From assembly GCA_902363665.1 (NCBI GenBank), contig CABJAW010000016.1, forward strand, positions 36,249 through 100,248: DNA of 64,000 bases, in the 5' to 3' direction. The DNA comes from Lachnospiraceae bacterium. GTDB taxonomy: Bacteria > Bacillota > Clostridia > Lachnospirales > Lachnospiraceae. Position numbers and translations under genes: made by a program. This document shows, one piece after another, positions 48,041-54,891 of the stretch (its first letter is position 1; every line of letters starts with the position of its first letter). Below the pieces are notes generated by a model. That model searched no databases, was not told where the DNA came from, and saw nothing but the letters and a program-made list of their open reading frames with translations.

Positions 48041-50671
48041 ATGGCGACAAAATGGGTTTATATGTTTACAGAAGGAAATGCCAATATGAGAAATCTTCTT
48101 GGCGGAAAAGGTGCCAATCTTGCGGAGATGACAAACCTTGGCCTTCCGGTACCGCAGGGCTTTACAATCACGACAGAGGCCTGCACACAGTATTATGAGG
48201 ACGGCAGAAAGATCAACGACGAGATCATGGCACAGATCATGACAGCGATCGAGAAGATGGAAGAGATTACCGGCAAAAAGTTTGGTGATAAAGAGAACCC
48301 GCTTCTTGTTTCCGTTCGTTCCGGAGCAAGAGCATCCATGCCGGGCATGATGGACACAATCCTGAACCTGGGTCTGAATGAGGAAGTAGTAGAGGTACTT
48401 GCGGCAAAATCCGGCAATCCGAGATGGGCATGGGACTGCTACCGCAGATTTATCCAGATGTTCTCGGATGTCGTTATGGAAGTAGGCAAAAAATATTTCG
48501 AAGAGCTCATCGACAAGATGAAAGCAGAAAAAGGTGTGACACAGGACGTTGAACTGACTGCAGACGATCTCAAAGAGCTGGCAAATCAGTTCAAGGCAGA
48601 GTACAAAGCAAAAATTGGCGAGGACTTCCCGGCAGATCCGAAGGAACAGCTGATGGAGGCGATCAAGGCTGTATTCCGTTCCTGGGACAACCCGCGTGCA
48701 AACGTTTACCGCCGTGACAACGATATCCCGTATTCCTGGGGTACAGCAGTCAACGTGCAGATGATGGCATTCGGAAATATGGGCGAGACCTCCGGTACCG
48801 GCGTTGCATTTACCCGTGATCCGGCAACCGGTGAAAAGCATCTGATGGGCGAGTTCCTGATGAATGCACAGGGCGAGGACGTAGTAGCAGGCGTTCGTAC
48901 CCCGCAGAAGATCGATCAGCTCAAAGAAGTTATGCCGGAAGTATACGAGCAGTTTACACAGATCTGCCATACACTGGAAGATCATTACAGAGATATGCAG
49001 GATATGGAGTTTACGATCGAGGATAAACATCTCTATATGCTTCAGACCAGAAATGGAAAGAGAACGGCGAAGGCAGCACTGAAGATCGCATGTGACCTCG
49101 TAGACGAGGGCATGATCTCTGAGGAGAAAGCAGTAGCTATGATCGATCCGCGAAATCTGGACACCCTGCTCCATCCGCAGTTTGATGCCGCAGCATTGAA
49201 GGCAGCGACACCGGTCGCAAGAGCACTGGCAGCTTCCCCGGGAGCAGCATGCGGCAAGATCGTATTCTCCGCAGAGGATGCAAAAGCATGGAACCTGCGC
49301 GGTGAGAAAGTTGTCCTGGTACGTCTTGAGACTTCACCGGAGGACATCGAGGGTATGAAGAGTGCTCAGGGCATCCTGACTGTCCGCGGCGGCATGACAA
49401 GCCATGCAGCCGTTGTTGCACGTGGTATGGGTACCTGCTGCGTATCCGGATGCTCCGAAATCGCAATGGACGAAGCGAATAAGAAGTTTGTACTTGCAGG
49501 CAAAGAGTACCATGAGGGAGACTGGCTCTCCATCGACGGTTCTACCGGATGCATTTATGACGGGATCATCCCGACCGTAGACGCAACGATCGCAGGTGAG
49601 TTCGGCCGCATCATGGGATGGGCAGACAAATACCGCACCATGAAGGTTCGTACAAATGCAGATACCCCACACGATGCAAAAAAGGCACGTGAGCTTGGCG
49701 CAGAAGGTATCGGTCTTTGCCGTACCGAGCATATGTTCTTTGAGGGCAACCGTATCGACGCATTCCGCGAGATGATCTGCTCTGAGACGGTAGAAGAGAG
49801 AGAAGCAGCACTGGCGAAGATCCTTCCGGAGCAGCAGGGCGATTTTGAGAAGCTTTACGAAGCACTGGAGGGATGCCCGGTTACGATCCGTTTCCTGGAT
49901 CCGCCGCTTCATGAGTTTGTACCGACTGAGGAAGCGGATATCGAGAAGCTGGCAGATTCACAGCACAAGTCGGTTGAGACGATCAAGAATATCATCAACT
50001 CCCTGCATGAGTTCAACCCGATGATGGGACATCGTGGCTGCCGTCTGGCTGTTACCTATCCGGAGATCGCAAAGATGCAGACACAGGCTGTTATCCGCGC
50101 AGCGATCAATGTTCAGAAGGCTCATCCGGACTGGACTGTAAAACCGGAGATCATGATCCCGCTCGTAGGCGACAACAAAGAGCTGGAGTATGTGAAGAAG
50201 GCAGTCGTTGAAACGGCAGACGCAGAGATTGCAGCGTCCGGCGTAGATCTCAAGTATGAGGTTGGTACGATGATCGAGATCCCGCGTGCGGCCCTGACTG
50301 CTGACGAGATTGCAAAGGATGCAGATTTCTTCTGCTTCGGTACCAATGACCTGACACAGATGACATACGGCTTCTCCCGTGACGATGCAGGCAAGTTCCT
50401 GAACGCATATTATGATGCAAAGATTTTTGAGAACGATCCGTTTGCAAAGCTCGACCAGAACGGTGTCGGCAAGCTTATGGAGATGGCGATCAAACTCGGT
50501 AAGTCCGTAAATCCGAACCTACATATCGGAATCTGCGGCGAGCACGGCGGCGATCCGACATCTGTAGAGTTCTGCAACAAGCTCGGACTTGACTACGTAT
50601 CCTGCTCACCGTTCAGAGTACCGATCGCGAGACTTGCAGCAGCGCAGGCAGCGATCGCGCAGGGGAAATAA
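48041..50671 (+). CDS. ppdK: Pyruvate, phosphate dikinase
   Basis: 876 aa from the ATG at 48041 (TAGGAGGAATGTGTAAC upstream). Order of domains: ATP-grasp nucleotide-binding domain (GGKGANLAEMTNLGLPVPQG start), the swivelling phosphohistidine domain with H455 in GGMTSHAAVVARGMG, and the C-terminal TIM-barrel PEP/pyruvate domain (FGTNDLTQMT, GICGEHGGDP). It interconverts ATP + Pi + pyruvate with AMP + PPi + PEP. In anaerobic Clostridia it often works in glycolysis or in PEP supply. Codon use indicates high expression. Confidence 0.97.
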   Translation: MATKWVYMFTEGNANMRNLLGGKGANLAEMTNLGLPVPQGFTITTEACTQYYEDGRKINDEIMAQIMTAIEKMEEITGKKFGDKENPLLVSVRSGARASMPGMMDTILNLGLNEEVVEVLAAKSGNPRWAWDCYRRFIQMFSDVVMEVGKKYFEELIDKMKAEKGVTQDVELTADDLKELANQFKAEYKAKIGEDFPADPKEQLMEAIKAVFRSWDNPRANVYRRDNDIPYSWGTAVNVQMMAFGNMGETSGTGVAFTRDPATGEKHLMGEFLMNAQGEDVVAGVRTPQKIDQLKEVMPEVYEQFTQICHTLEDHYRDMQDMEFTIEDKHLYMLQTRNGKRTAKAALKIACDLVDEGMISEEKAVAMIDPRNLDTLLHPQFDAAALKAATPVARALAASPGAACGKIVFSAEDAKAWNLRGEKVVLVRLETSPEDIEGMKSAQGILTVRGGMTSHAAVVARGMGTCCVSGCSEIAMDEANKKFVLAGKEYHEGDWLSIDGSTGCIYDGIIPTVDATIAGEFGRIMGWADKYRTMKVRTNADTPHDAKKARELGAEGIGLCRTEHMFFEGNRIDAFREMICSETVEEREAALAKILPEQQGDFEKLYEALEGCPVTIRFLDPPLHEFVPTEEADIEKLADSQHKSVETIKNIINSLHEFNPMMGHRGCRLAVTYPEIAKMQTQAVIRAAINVQKAHPDWTVKPEIMIPLVGDNKELEYVKKAVVETADAEIAASGVDLKYEVGTMIEIPRAALTADEIAKDADFFCFGTNDLTQMTYGFSRDDAGKFLNAYYDAKIFENDPFAKLDQNGVGKLMEMAIKLGKSVNPNLHIGICGEHGGDPTSVEFCNKLGLDYVSCSPFRVPIARLAAAQAAIAQGK

Positions 50672-50682
50672 AATATTGTTTT

Positions 50683-50996
50683 TGTGTCACGGGGCAAACT
50701 CATTTATCCAGTTTTGAGGCAAAATTAATATCCTCTTGCTCTTATGGATGAATGAATTCCGCTGGGTACGACAATAACGACTAAAAGAGGAAGACTCTTA
50801 GAACTTTGGAGTGATCTGAGGTTCTGAGGGTCTTTTTTTGATGTTTTGGTGCAAAATATGGAATTAAATGTAAAAAAGCTCTTGTTTTTAAGAGGTAAAT
50901 GGCGTGAATTTCCGGATGAAACGGTGATTTCATCTGAATGTAAAAGGATAAAATTTTTGCCCGTAAAAAGGATATTTAGAGTTGCCCCGTGACACA
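50683..50996. repeat. 314-bp element bounded by inverted repeats
   Basis: TGTGTCACGGGGCAAACT (50683-50700) and AGTTGCCCCGTGACACA (50980-50996) are complements except for one extra A. The interior is A/T-rich and has a terminator at 50792-50839. It has no gene of useful size. The region 50997-51174 that follows is AT-rich and contains no recognisable feature. Confidence 0.7.
50792..50839 (+). terminator. Terminator downstream of ppdK
   Basis: AGACTCTTAGAAC pairs with GTTCTGAGGGTCT, followed by a run of T. Confidence 0.75.
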
Positions 50997-51174
50997 TAGA
51001 AGAAATTTACAAATTTGCGGACAAGATAAAAACAATGCCTGAGTGCCAAAATTTGACCTCAGAAGAAAAATTAAAAATAATTTTCTCGTACCCATTTAAG
51101 ATTGAAATAATTTAAAGGATATTTTTTCTGTAAAGAATGTTGGGGAAAACTAAAAAATATGGAGAAAACTAATA

Positions 51175-51363
51175 ATGAATAAAGTCAAAAACAATCAAAG
51201 CTGCATAACCTGCAGATATTCAGAAGAATCCTATGAAGATATTCTGGGAGCAGGCGGACAACCGGAAACAATTCTTGTAAGAAGATGCCCGTTCGTAAAT
51301 GATGAAAAGGTAAAAAATGGGAAAACATTGACTTTTGGCCGCATCTTGTATTGTATATCATAG
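51175..51363 (+). CDS. Small Cys-containing hypothetical protein
   Basis: 62 aa, four Cys (CITC near the start, RRC, and YC at the end). I recognise no family. The codon pattern is AT-rich, unlike the following RiPP genes, and the ribosome-binding site is weak (GGAGA). It could be a genuine small protein, a decayed gene, or an outlying part of the RiPP locus. The predicted promoter of the next gene overlaps its 3' end. Confidence 0.4.
   Translation: MNKVKNNQSCITCRYSEESYEDILGAGGQPETILVRRCPFVNDEKVKNGKTLTFGRILYCIS
51328..51356 (+). promoter_or_regulatory. Possible promoter of the RiPP operon
   Basis: TTGACT (51328-51333), 17 bp, TTGTAT (51351-51356), 48 nt before the first clear RiPP gene. Confidence 0.4.
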
Positions 51364-51403
51364 TGATGATATCCGAAGTTCCTGATTTTTCAGAGGAAAC
51401 ATT

Positions 51404-52138
51404 ATGAAGAGTACGTATCGGCTAGCAGGCCACACCATTAAAATCGAGTCACTCTATTCACAGGTACATACGCTGTGTGCAGCCTACCGGGTAGAAGATG
51501 ATGCCGAATACTGTATCACTACCGCACCCGCCGACATTGCATACGAGCGGCAGCGCTCTGCGCGGGCAGACGAGTTGGAAGGTGCGGCGGTGCGGGAGCA
51601 CGCAGATCCCTATCTGGAAACGCTGGCGGTCTACCGCAAACTGGCGCAGCTGCTGGTGCAGGACGATATCCTGCTGATGCACGGTGCCGTGGTGGCGGTA
51701 GACGGGCAGGCGTATCTGTTCACCGCCAAAAGCGGCACAGGCAAAACCACCCATACCCGGTTGTGGATGCAGCAGTTTGGCGACCGCGCCGTGATGGTTA
51801 ACGGGGACAAGCCCCTGCTCCATGTCACAAACACGGGCGTGACCGTCTACGGTACTCCGTGGGACGGCAAGGAGCACCTGAGCACTAACACTTTCTGCCC
51901 GCTCAAAGCACTCTGCATCCTGACCCGGAGCGAGACAAACCACATCGAGCGCATCTCAAAAAAGGAAGCGCTGCCCATGCTCTGCCAGCAGATCTACCGT
52001 CCGGAAGACCCGGCGACGCTGGCAAAAATGCTGGCGCTGGTAGACCGGTTGGGCAGCAGCGTGCCGCTGTACCGGCTGGGCTGCAACATGGAACCGGAGG
52101 CCGCACAGGTGGCCTACCATGGGATGAACCAAGAATAG
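51404..52138 (+). CDS. HPr-kinase-like P-loop protein of a RiPP cluster
   Basis: 244 aa. Walker A SGTGKTTHT at residues 110-118 is preceded by LLMHGAVVAVDGQAYLFTAK, the arrangement seen in HPr-kinase/PEPCK-like proteins. In lasso-peptide and other RiPP loci such proteins phosphorylate or otherwise act on the precursor or adapt its processing. An ASP-containing NGDKPLLHV segment lies where HPr kinases carry the Walker B region. It is far shorter than PEPCK and lacks its other domains. It is the first gene of a compact run of eight; the radical SAM gene starts 11 nt later. Confidence 0.7.
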   Translation: MKSTYRLAGHTIKIESLYSQVHTLCAAYRVEDDAEYCITTAPADIAYERQRSARADELEGAAVREHADPYLETLAVYRKLAQLLVQDDILLMHGAVVAVDGQAYLFTAKSGTGKTTHTRLWMQQFGDRAVMVNGDKPLLHVTNTGVTVYGTPWDGKEHLSTNTFCPLKALCILTRSETNHIERISKKEALPMLCQQIYRPEDPATLAKMLALVDRLGSSVPLYRLGCNMEPEAAQVAYHGMNQE

Positions 52139-52149
52139 GGGGAACGCAT

Positions 52150-53508
52150 ATGCAAACCATTTTACCGCCGTCTGGCAATACGATGAAGATCCTTGGTAAA
52201 CCGAAGCCGGCAGAGTACGGCCTGCGCTGGATGACATATGTTCTTGCCCAGCCGGTCGAGGGCGGAGTTCTGGTGTTCCATACCCTCACACGGGCGCTGC
52301 TTCTGCTCACGCAGGAGGAGTATACCGCACCGGATGCCGTGGCTGAACTGCGCAGCAGCTGGTTCCGCGTACCGCAGGAGATGAACGACCAGAAATACGC
52401 CGACCATGTGCGGTTTATCCGCCGCACGATGTGGAAGGAACCGGAGCATATTACAAGCTATACCATTTTTACTACTACGGACTGCAACGCCCGGTGCTTT
52501 TACTGCTATGAGATGGGGCGTTCCCGGATTCCCATGAGCGACGAAACCGCCCACAAAGCAGCGGCATATATTGCAGCGCATTGCGGCGGTGAAAAGGTCC
52601 ATCTGCATTGGTTTGGCGGTGAACCGCTTTTTAATAAGCAGGTCATTGATATCATCTGCACCGACCTTGCTGAAAAGGGAATCGTGTACGAATCCATGAT
52701 CATCTCAAACGGATACCTGTTTGACGGAGCTACCGTAGAACAAGCGGTTTCCCATTGGAAGTTGAAGAACGTGCAGATCACGCTGGACGGCACGGAGGAA
52801 ATTTATAACCGCAGCAAGGCCTTTATTTATAAGGATGGCAAAAGCCCCTATCAGGTGGTACTGGCAAATATCCAGCGTTTGCTGGATGCAGGGGTTTCCG
52901 TCCATATCCGGCTGAACATGGACGAGCACAACGCCGATAATCTGATGGAACTGGCGGATGAACTGCACGAGCGCTTCGGAGGTAAAGGTAAATTTTCGGT
53001 TTACAGCCATACCTTGTTTGAGTTTGCAGGCAGCAAAGCACATATCCGTGCCCAAGAAGAACGGCGCCAGCTCTATCAAAAACAGCAGAGGCTCCGCAAA
53101 AAACTGGACGATTGCGGAATCGGAGCATCGTACTATTTGCGCCAAAAACTGCGTATCCGGCAATGTATGGCGGATAGCGGCGGTTCCCTTACGATCCTGC
53201 CGAACGGGGAACTTGGGCTGTGCGAACATTACAGCGAGGACAACTTTGTGGGAAGCCTTGATGGAAAAGCGTCAGAGCGTTCTGTCATCCAAAGTTTTCG
53301 AGAATACTGGGAGCCGATTGAGGAGTGCAAAGCCTGCTTCTATTACCCCGAATGTATCCGTCTGAAAAAGTGTGTTGAACAGAAAGAATGTTTTGAAGAA
53401 CTGCGAGCAGAGTACAAAGAATACTTGTTAAAGTCCATGCAAAAAAACTACAACGCATGGCTGAAAAAAGAGCAGATCGATGAGGAAGAACCTCACCCGG
53501 ACTGTTGA
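52150..53508 (+). CDS. Radical SAM/SPASM peptide maturase
   Basis: 452 aa. An N-terminal ~100-residue region precedes the radical SAM motif C112-x3-C116-x2-C119 (CNARCFYC), which holds the SAM-cleaving [4Fe-4S] cluster. FGGEPL follows, also typical. The C-terminal SPASM region has many Cys for auxiliary clusters: C339, C358, C393, C396, C402 and a following CVEQKEC. These enzymes form thioether or C-C links in peptides (sactipeptides, ranthipeptides and related). The two Cys-rich precursor genes follow, which makes them the likely substrates; thioether formation is inference. Ends 67 nt before precursor 1. Confidence 0.9.
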   Translation: MQTILPPSGNTMKILGKPKPAEYGLRWMTYVLAQPVEGGVLVFHTLTRALLLLTQEEYTAPDAVAELRSSWFRVPQEMNDQKYADHVRFIRRTMWKEPEHITSYTIFTTTDCNARCFYCYEMGRSRIPMSDETAHKAAAYIAAHCGGEKVHLHWFGGEPLFNKQVIDIICTDLAEKGIVYESMIISNGYLFDGATVEQAVSHWKLKNVQITLDGTEEIYNRSKAFIYKDGKSPYQVVLANIQRLLDAGVSVHIRLNMDEHNADNLMELADELHERFGGKGKFSVYSHTLFEFAGSKAHIRAQEERRQLYQKQQRLRKKLDDCGIGASYYLRQKLRIRQCMADSGGSLTILPNGELGLCEHYSEDNFVGSLDGKASERSVIQSFREYWEPIEECKACFYYPECIRLKKCVEQKECFEELRAEYKEYLLKSMQKNYNAWLKKEQIDEEEPHPDC

Positions 53509-53575
53509 TCCTTTGCGTGACGCGGCGCAGCAGCCGCTTCACATAGAAATTTTCTGCGAAAGGAGATGTGTAAAC

Positions 53576-53740
53576 ATGGAAAAGTACACAAAGGCTCAGA
53601 TGGAAGTCATCGAGTTCGAGGCCGAAGATGTCATCACGACCAGCGGCTGCAATGGCGTGAATGCCGGCATTGGCGGCTGGGGCTGCGGAACCGATAACCC
53701 CTCCTGTCCAAGTGACTGCTGGGAGTTCGATGTGGGTTGA
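53576..53740 (+). CDS. RiPP precursor peptide 1
   Basis: 54 aa from the ATG at 53576, preceded by AAAGGAGATG. A longer in-frame version from 53480 is an artefact of an upstream start. The leader MEKYTKAQMEVIEFEAED is followed by VITTS, and the core is GCNGVNAGIGGWGCGTDN plus a Cys-containing tail. Four Cys (C25, C37, C44, C48) lie in a Gly-rich core. The leader is almost identical to that of precursor 2. Likely modified by the upstream radical SAM enzyme. A hairpin follows the stop. Confidence 0.85.
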   Translation: MEKYTKAQMEVIEFEAEDVITTSGCNGVNAGIGGWGCGTDNPSCPSDCWEFDVG

Positions 53741-53750
53741 TTTCAGAAAG

Positions 53751-53775
53751 GGGCAGGCCGTTTCGGCGGTCTGCC
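53751..53775 (+). terminator. Hairpin after precursor 1 (weak terminator or attenuator)
   Basis: GGCAGGCCG pairs with CGGTCTGCC, 6-nt loop, no good T run. It could protect the precursor mRNA or reduce downstream transcription. The rest of 53776-53922 contains only a possible 27-codon reading frame from 53850 of doubtful meaning. Confidence 0.5.
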
Positions 53776-53987
53776 TTACCCGATTTTCTTTGCTCTGCAA
53801 AGGGCTCTGACATAGTTTTTTTCCAAAATGGAAGCGAGGACTTGACTTTATGAAACAAACAGCGATAATGCTTAGCAAGCAGGTTAAATTATGTCCTGAG
53901 TCCGGTTTTCTGCCAACCCCTCCTTTTGCGTGATGCGGCGTAACAGCTGTTTCACATAGAGATTTCTTACGAAAGGAGGGAAAAACA

Positions 53988-54155
53988 ATGGAAAAGTATA
54001 CCAAGGCTCAGATGGAAGTCATCGAGTTCGAGAACGAGGATGTTGTTACGGCAAGCATACCGATTGAGAAATGTCCTTATGATGGTGGATGTAAGATTGA
54101 GAGCCTCATCTGTACTCAGGACAGTGGCTGTTCGAGCGTTATATGGGGTGACTAA
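53988..54155 (+). CDS. RiPP precursor peptide 2
   Basis: 55 aa, too short to be found by simple size cut-offs. ATG at 53988 after GAAAGGAGGGAAAAACA. The leader MEKYTKAQMEVIEFENED + VVTAS differs from precursor 1 at only four of 23 positions. The core IPIEKCPYDGGCKIESL + ICTQDSGC... is unrelated but also has four Cys (C29, C35, C42, C48). The stop is followed by a strong hairpin with a T tail. The pair suggests one maturation machine acting on two products. Confidence 0.88.
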   Translation: MEKYTKAQMEVIEFENEDVVTASIPIEKCPYDGGCKIESLICTQDSGCSSVIWGD

Positions 54156-54159
54156 TTCA

Positions 54160-54194
54160 AAGGCAGGCAGTTTTTGGCTGCCTGCCTTCTTTTT
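54160..54194 (+). terminator. Hairpin after precursor 2
   Basis: Perfect 11-bp stem AAGGCAGGCAG / CTGCCTGCCTT followed by CTTTTTG. It would lower read-through into the exporter genes and keep precursor mRNA in excess. Confidence 0.85.
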
Positions 54195-54218
54195 GTATAG
54201 AAGAAAGGACGATAAAAT

Positions 54219-54476
54219 ATGAAACTGAAAGATACCTTTGTGACGCAGGAGATGGACGGCGAGCAGGTGATGGTGGAAGCGGGCGGCGGCTTTGCCGGCA
54301 TGGTGCGCAGCAACGCCACCGCTGCGTTTATCATCGACCAGCTCAAAACGGAAACCACCAAAGAAGCCATTCTGGATGCCATGTGCCAGAAGTACGATGC
54401 ACCCCGCTCTGTGATGGCCAAGGATGTAGATATGGTGCTTGGCAACCTGAAAAAAATTGGTGCGCTGGATGCCTAA
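54219..54476 (+). CDS. PqqD-like RiPP recognition element protein
   Basis: 85 aa with the layout of PqqD-family stand-alone RREs: a short beta region (DTFVTQEMDGEQVMVEAG), a GMVRSNATAAFIIDQL helix and a C-terminal helix with DVDMVLGNLKKIGAL. PqqD-like proteins bind the precursor leader and present it to the radical SAM enzyme. Its reading frame overlaps the start of the next gene by 8 nt. Confidence 0.85.
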   Translation: MKLKDTFVTQEMDGEQVMVEAGGGFAGMVRSNATAAFIIDQLKTETTKEAILDAMCQKYDAPRSVMAKDVDMVLGNLKKIGALDA

Positions 54477-54891
54477 GCTCACACTGAAAGAATGCCTTGC
54501 GCAAAATGGCTTTCTGACCTACCGTATCCGGGGCGTGAGTATGCAGCCCATGCTCCGGCAGGGGCGAGACCTGTTTACCGTAGTCCCAAAAGGCCCGGAA
54601 CGCTGTAAGAAATACGATGTGGTGCTCTACCGCAGGCCTTCCGACCCATATGTGCTGCACCGCATCATTGAGGTGCGCCCGGACAGCTATGTGATTCTGG
54701 GCGACAATTGCATTGCAAAAGAGTATGGCATCCGGGATGAGGATATTCTGGGTGTGCTGACTTCGTTTCAACACAACGGCCATACGGTGTCCGTATCTGA
54801 CTGGCGGTATCGGCTTTACAGCCGCATCTGGGTCTTTTTTCAGCCGATGCGTATCTTTTGCAAGCATGTGAAAGGAAAGTTGTGCCGATGA
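54469..54891 (+). CDS. S26/S24-type peptidase-like protein (candidate leader peptidase)
   Basis: 140 aa from the ATG at 54469, overlapping the PqqD-like stop. It has a GVSMQPML box with the candidate nucleophile S24 and an LHRI box with H64, then YVILGDN. This is the Ser-His arrangement of archaeal/ER/SipW-type signal peptidases rather than the Ser-Lys pair. It lacks an evident N-terminal membrane helix, though a hydrophobic stretch lies near the end (IWVFFQPMRIF). Within a RiPP operon a leader-removal role is plausible: both leaders end in T-x-S, like a signal-peptidase site. Function is inference. Confidence 0.75.
   Translation: MPKLTLKECLAQNGFLTYRIRGVSMQPMLRQGRDLFTVVPKGPERCKKYDVVLYRRPSDPYVLHRIIEVRPDSYVILGDNCIAKEYGIRDEDILGVLTSFQHNGHTVSVSDWRYRLYSRIWVFFQPMRIFCKHVKGKLCR

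Larger units (their letters stand above)
53510..54054 (+). repeat. Tandem duplication of precursor gene and its leader region
   Basis: About 130 nt around the first precursor start (53510-53643: CCTTTGCGTGACGCGGCG, TTCACATAGAAATTT, GCGAAAGGAG, then the first 23 codons) is repeated at 53923-54054 with small changes, including the ribosome-binding site. The match stops at the leader/core border, where the two coding sequences become unrelated. Confidence 0.9.

Noticed and set aside
53480..53575. 32-residue N-terminal extension of precursor 1
   Set aside because: The start lies inside the radical SAM gene, while the ATG at 53576 has a good ribosome-binding site and matches the start of precursor 2.
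53850..53933. 27-codon reading frame between the two precursors
   Set aside because: It has a passable ribosome-binding site but does not share the leader and overlaps the duplicated upstream region; too little support.
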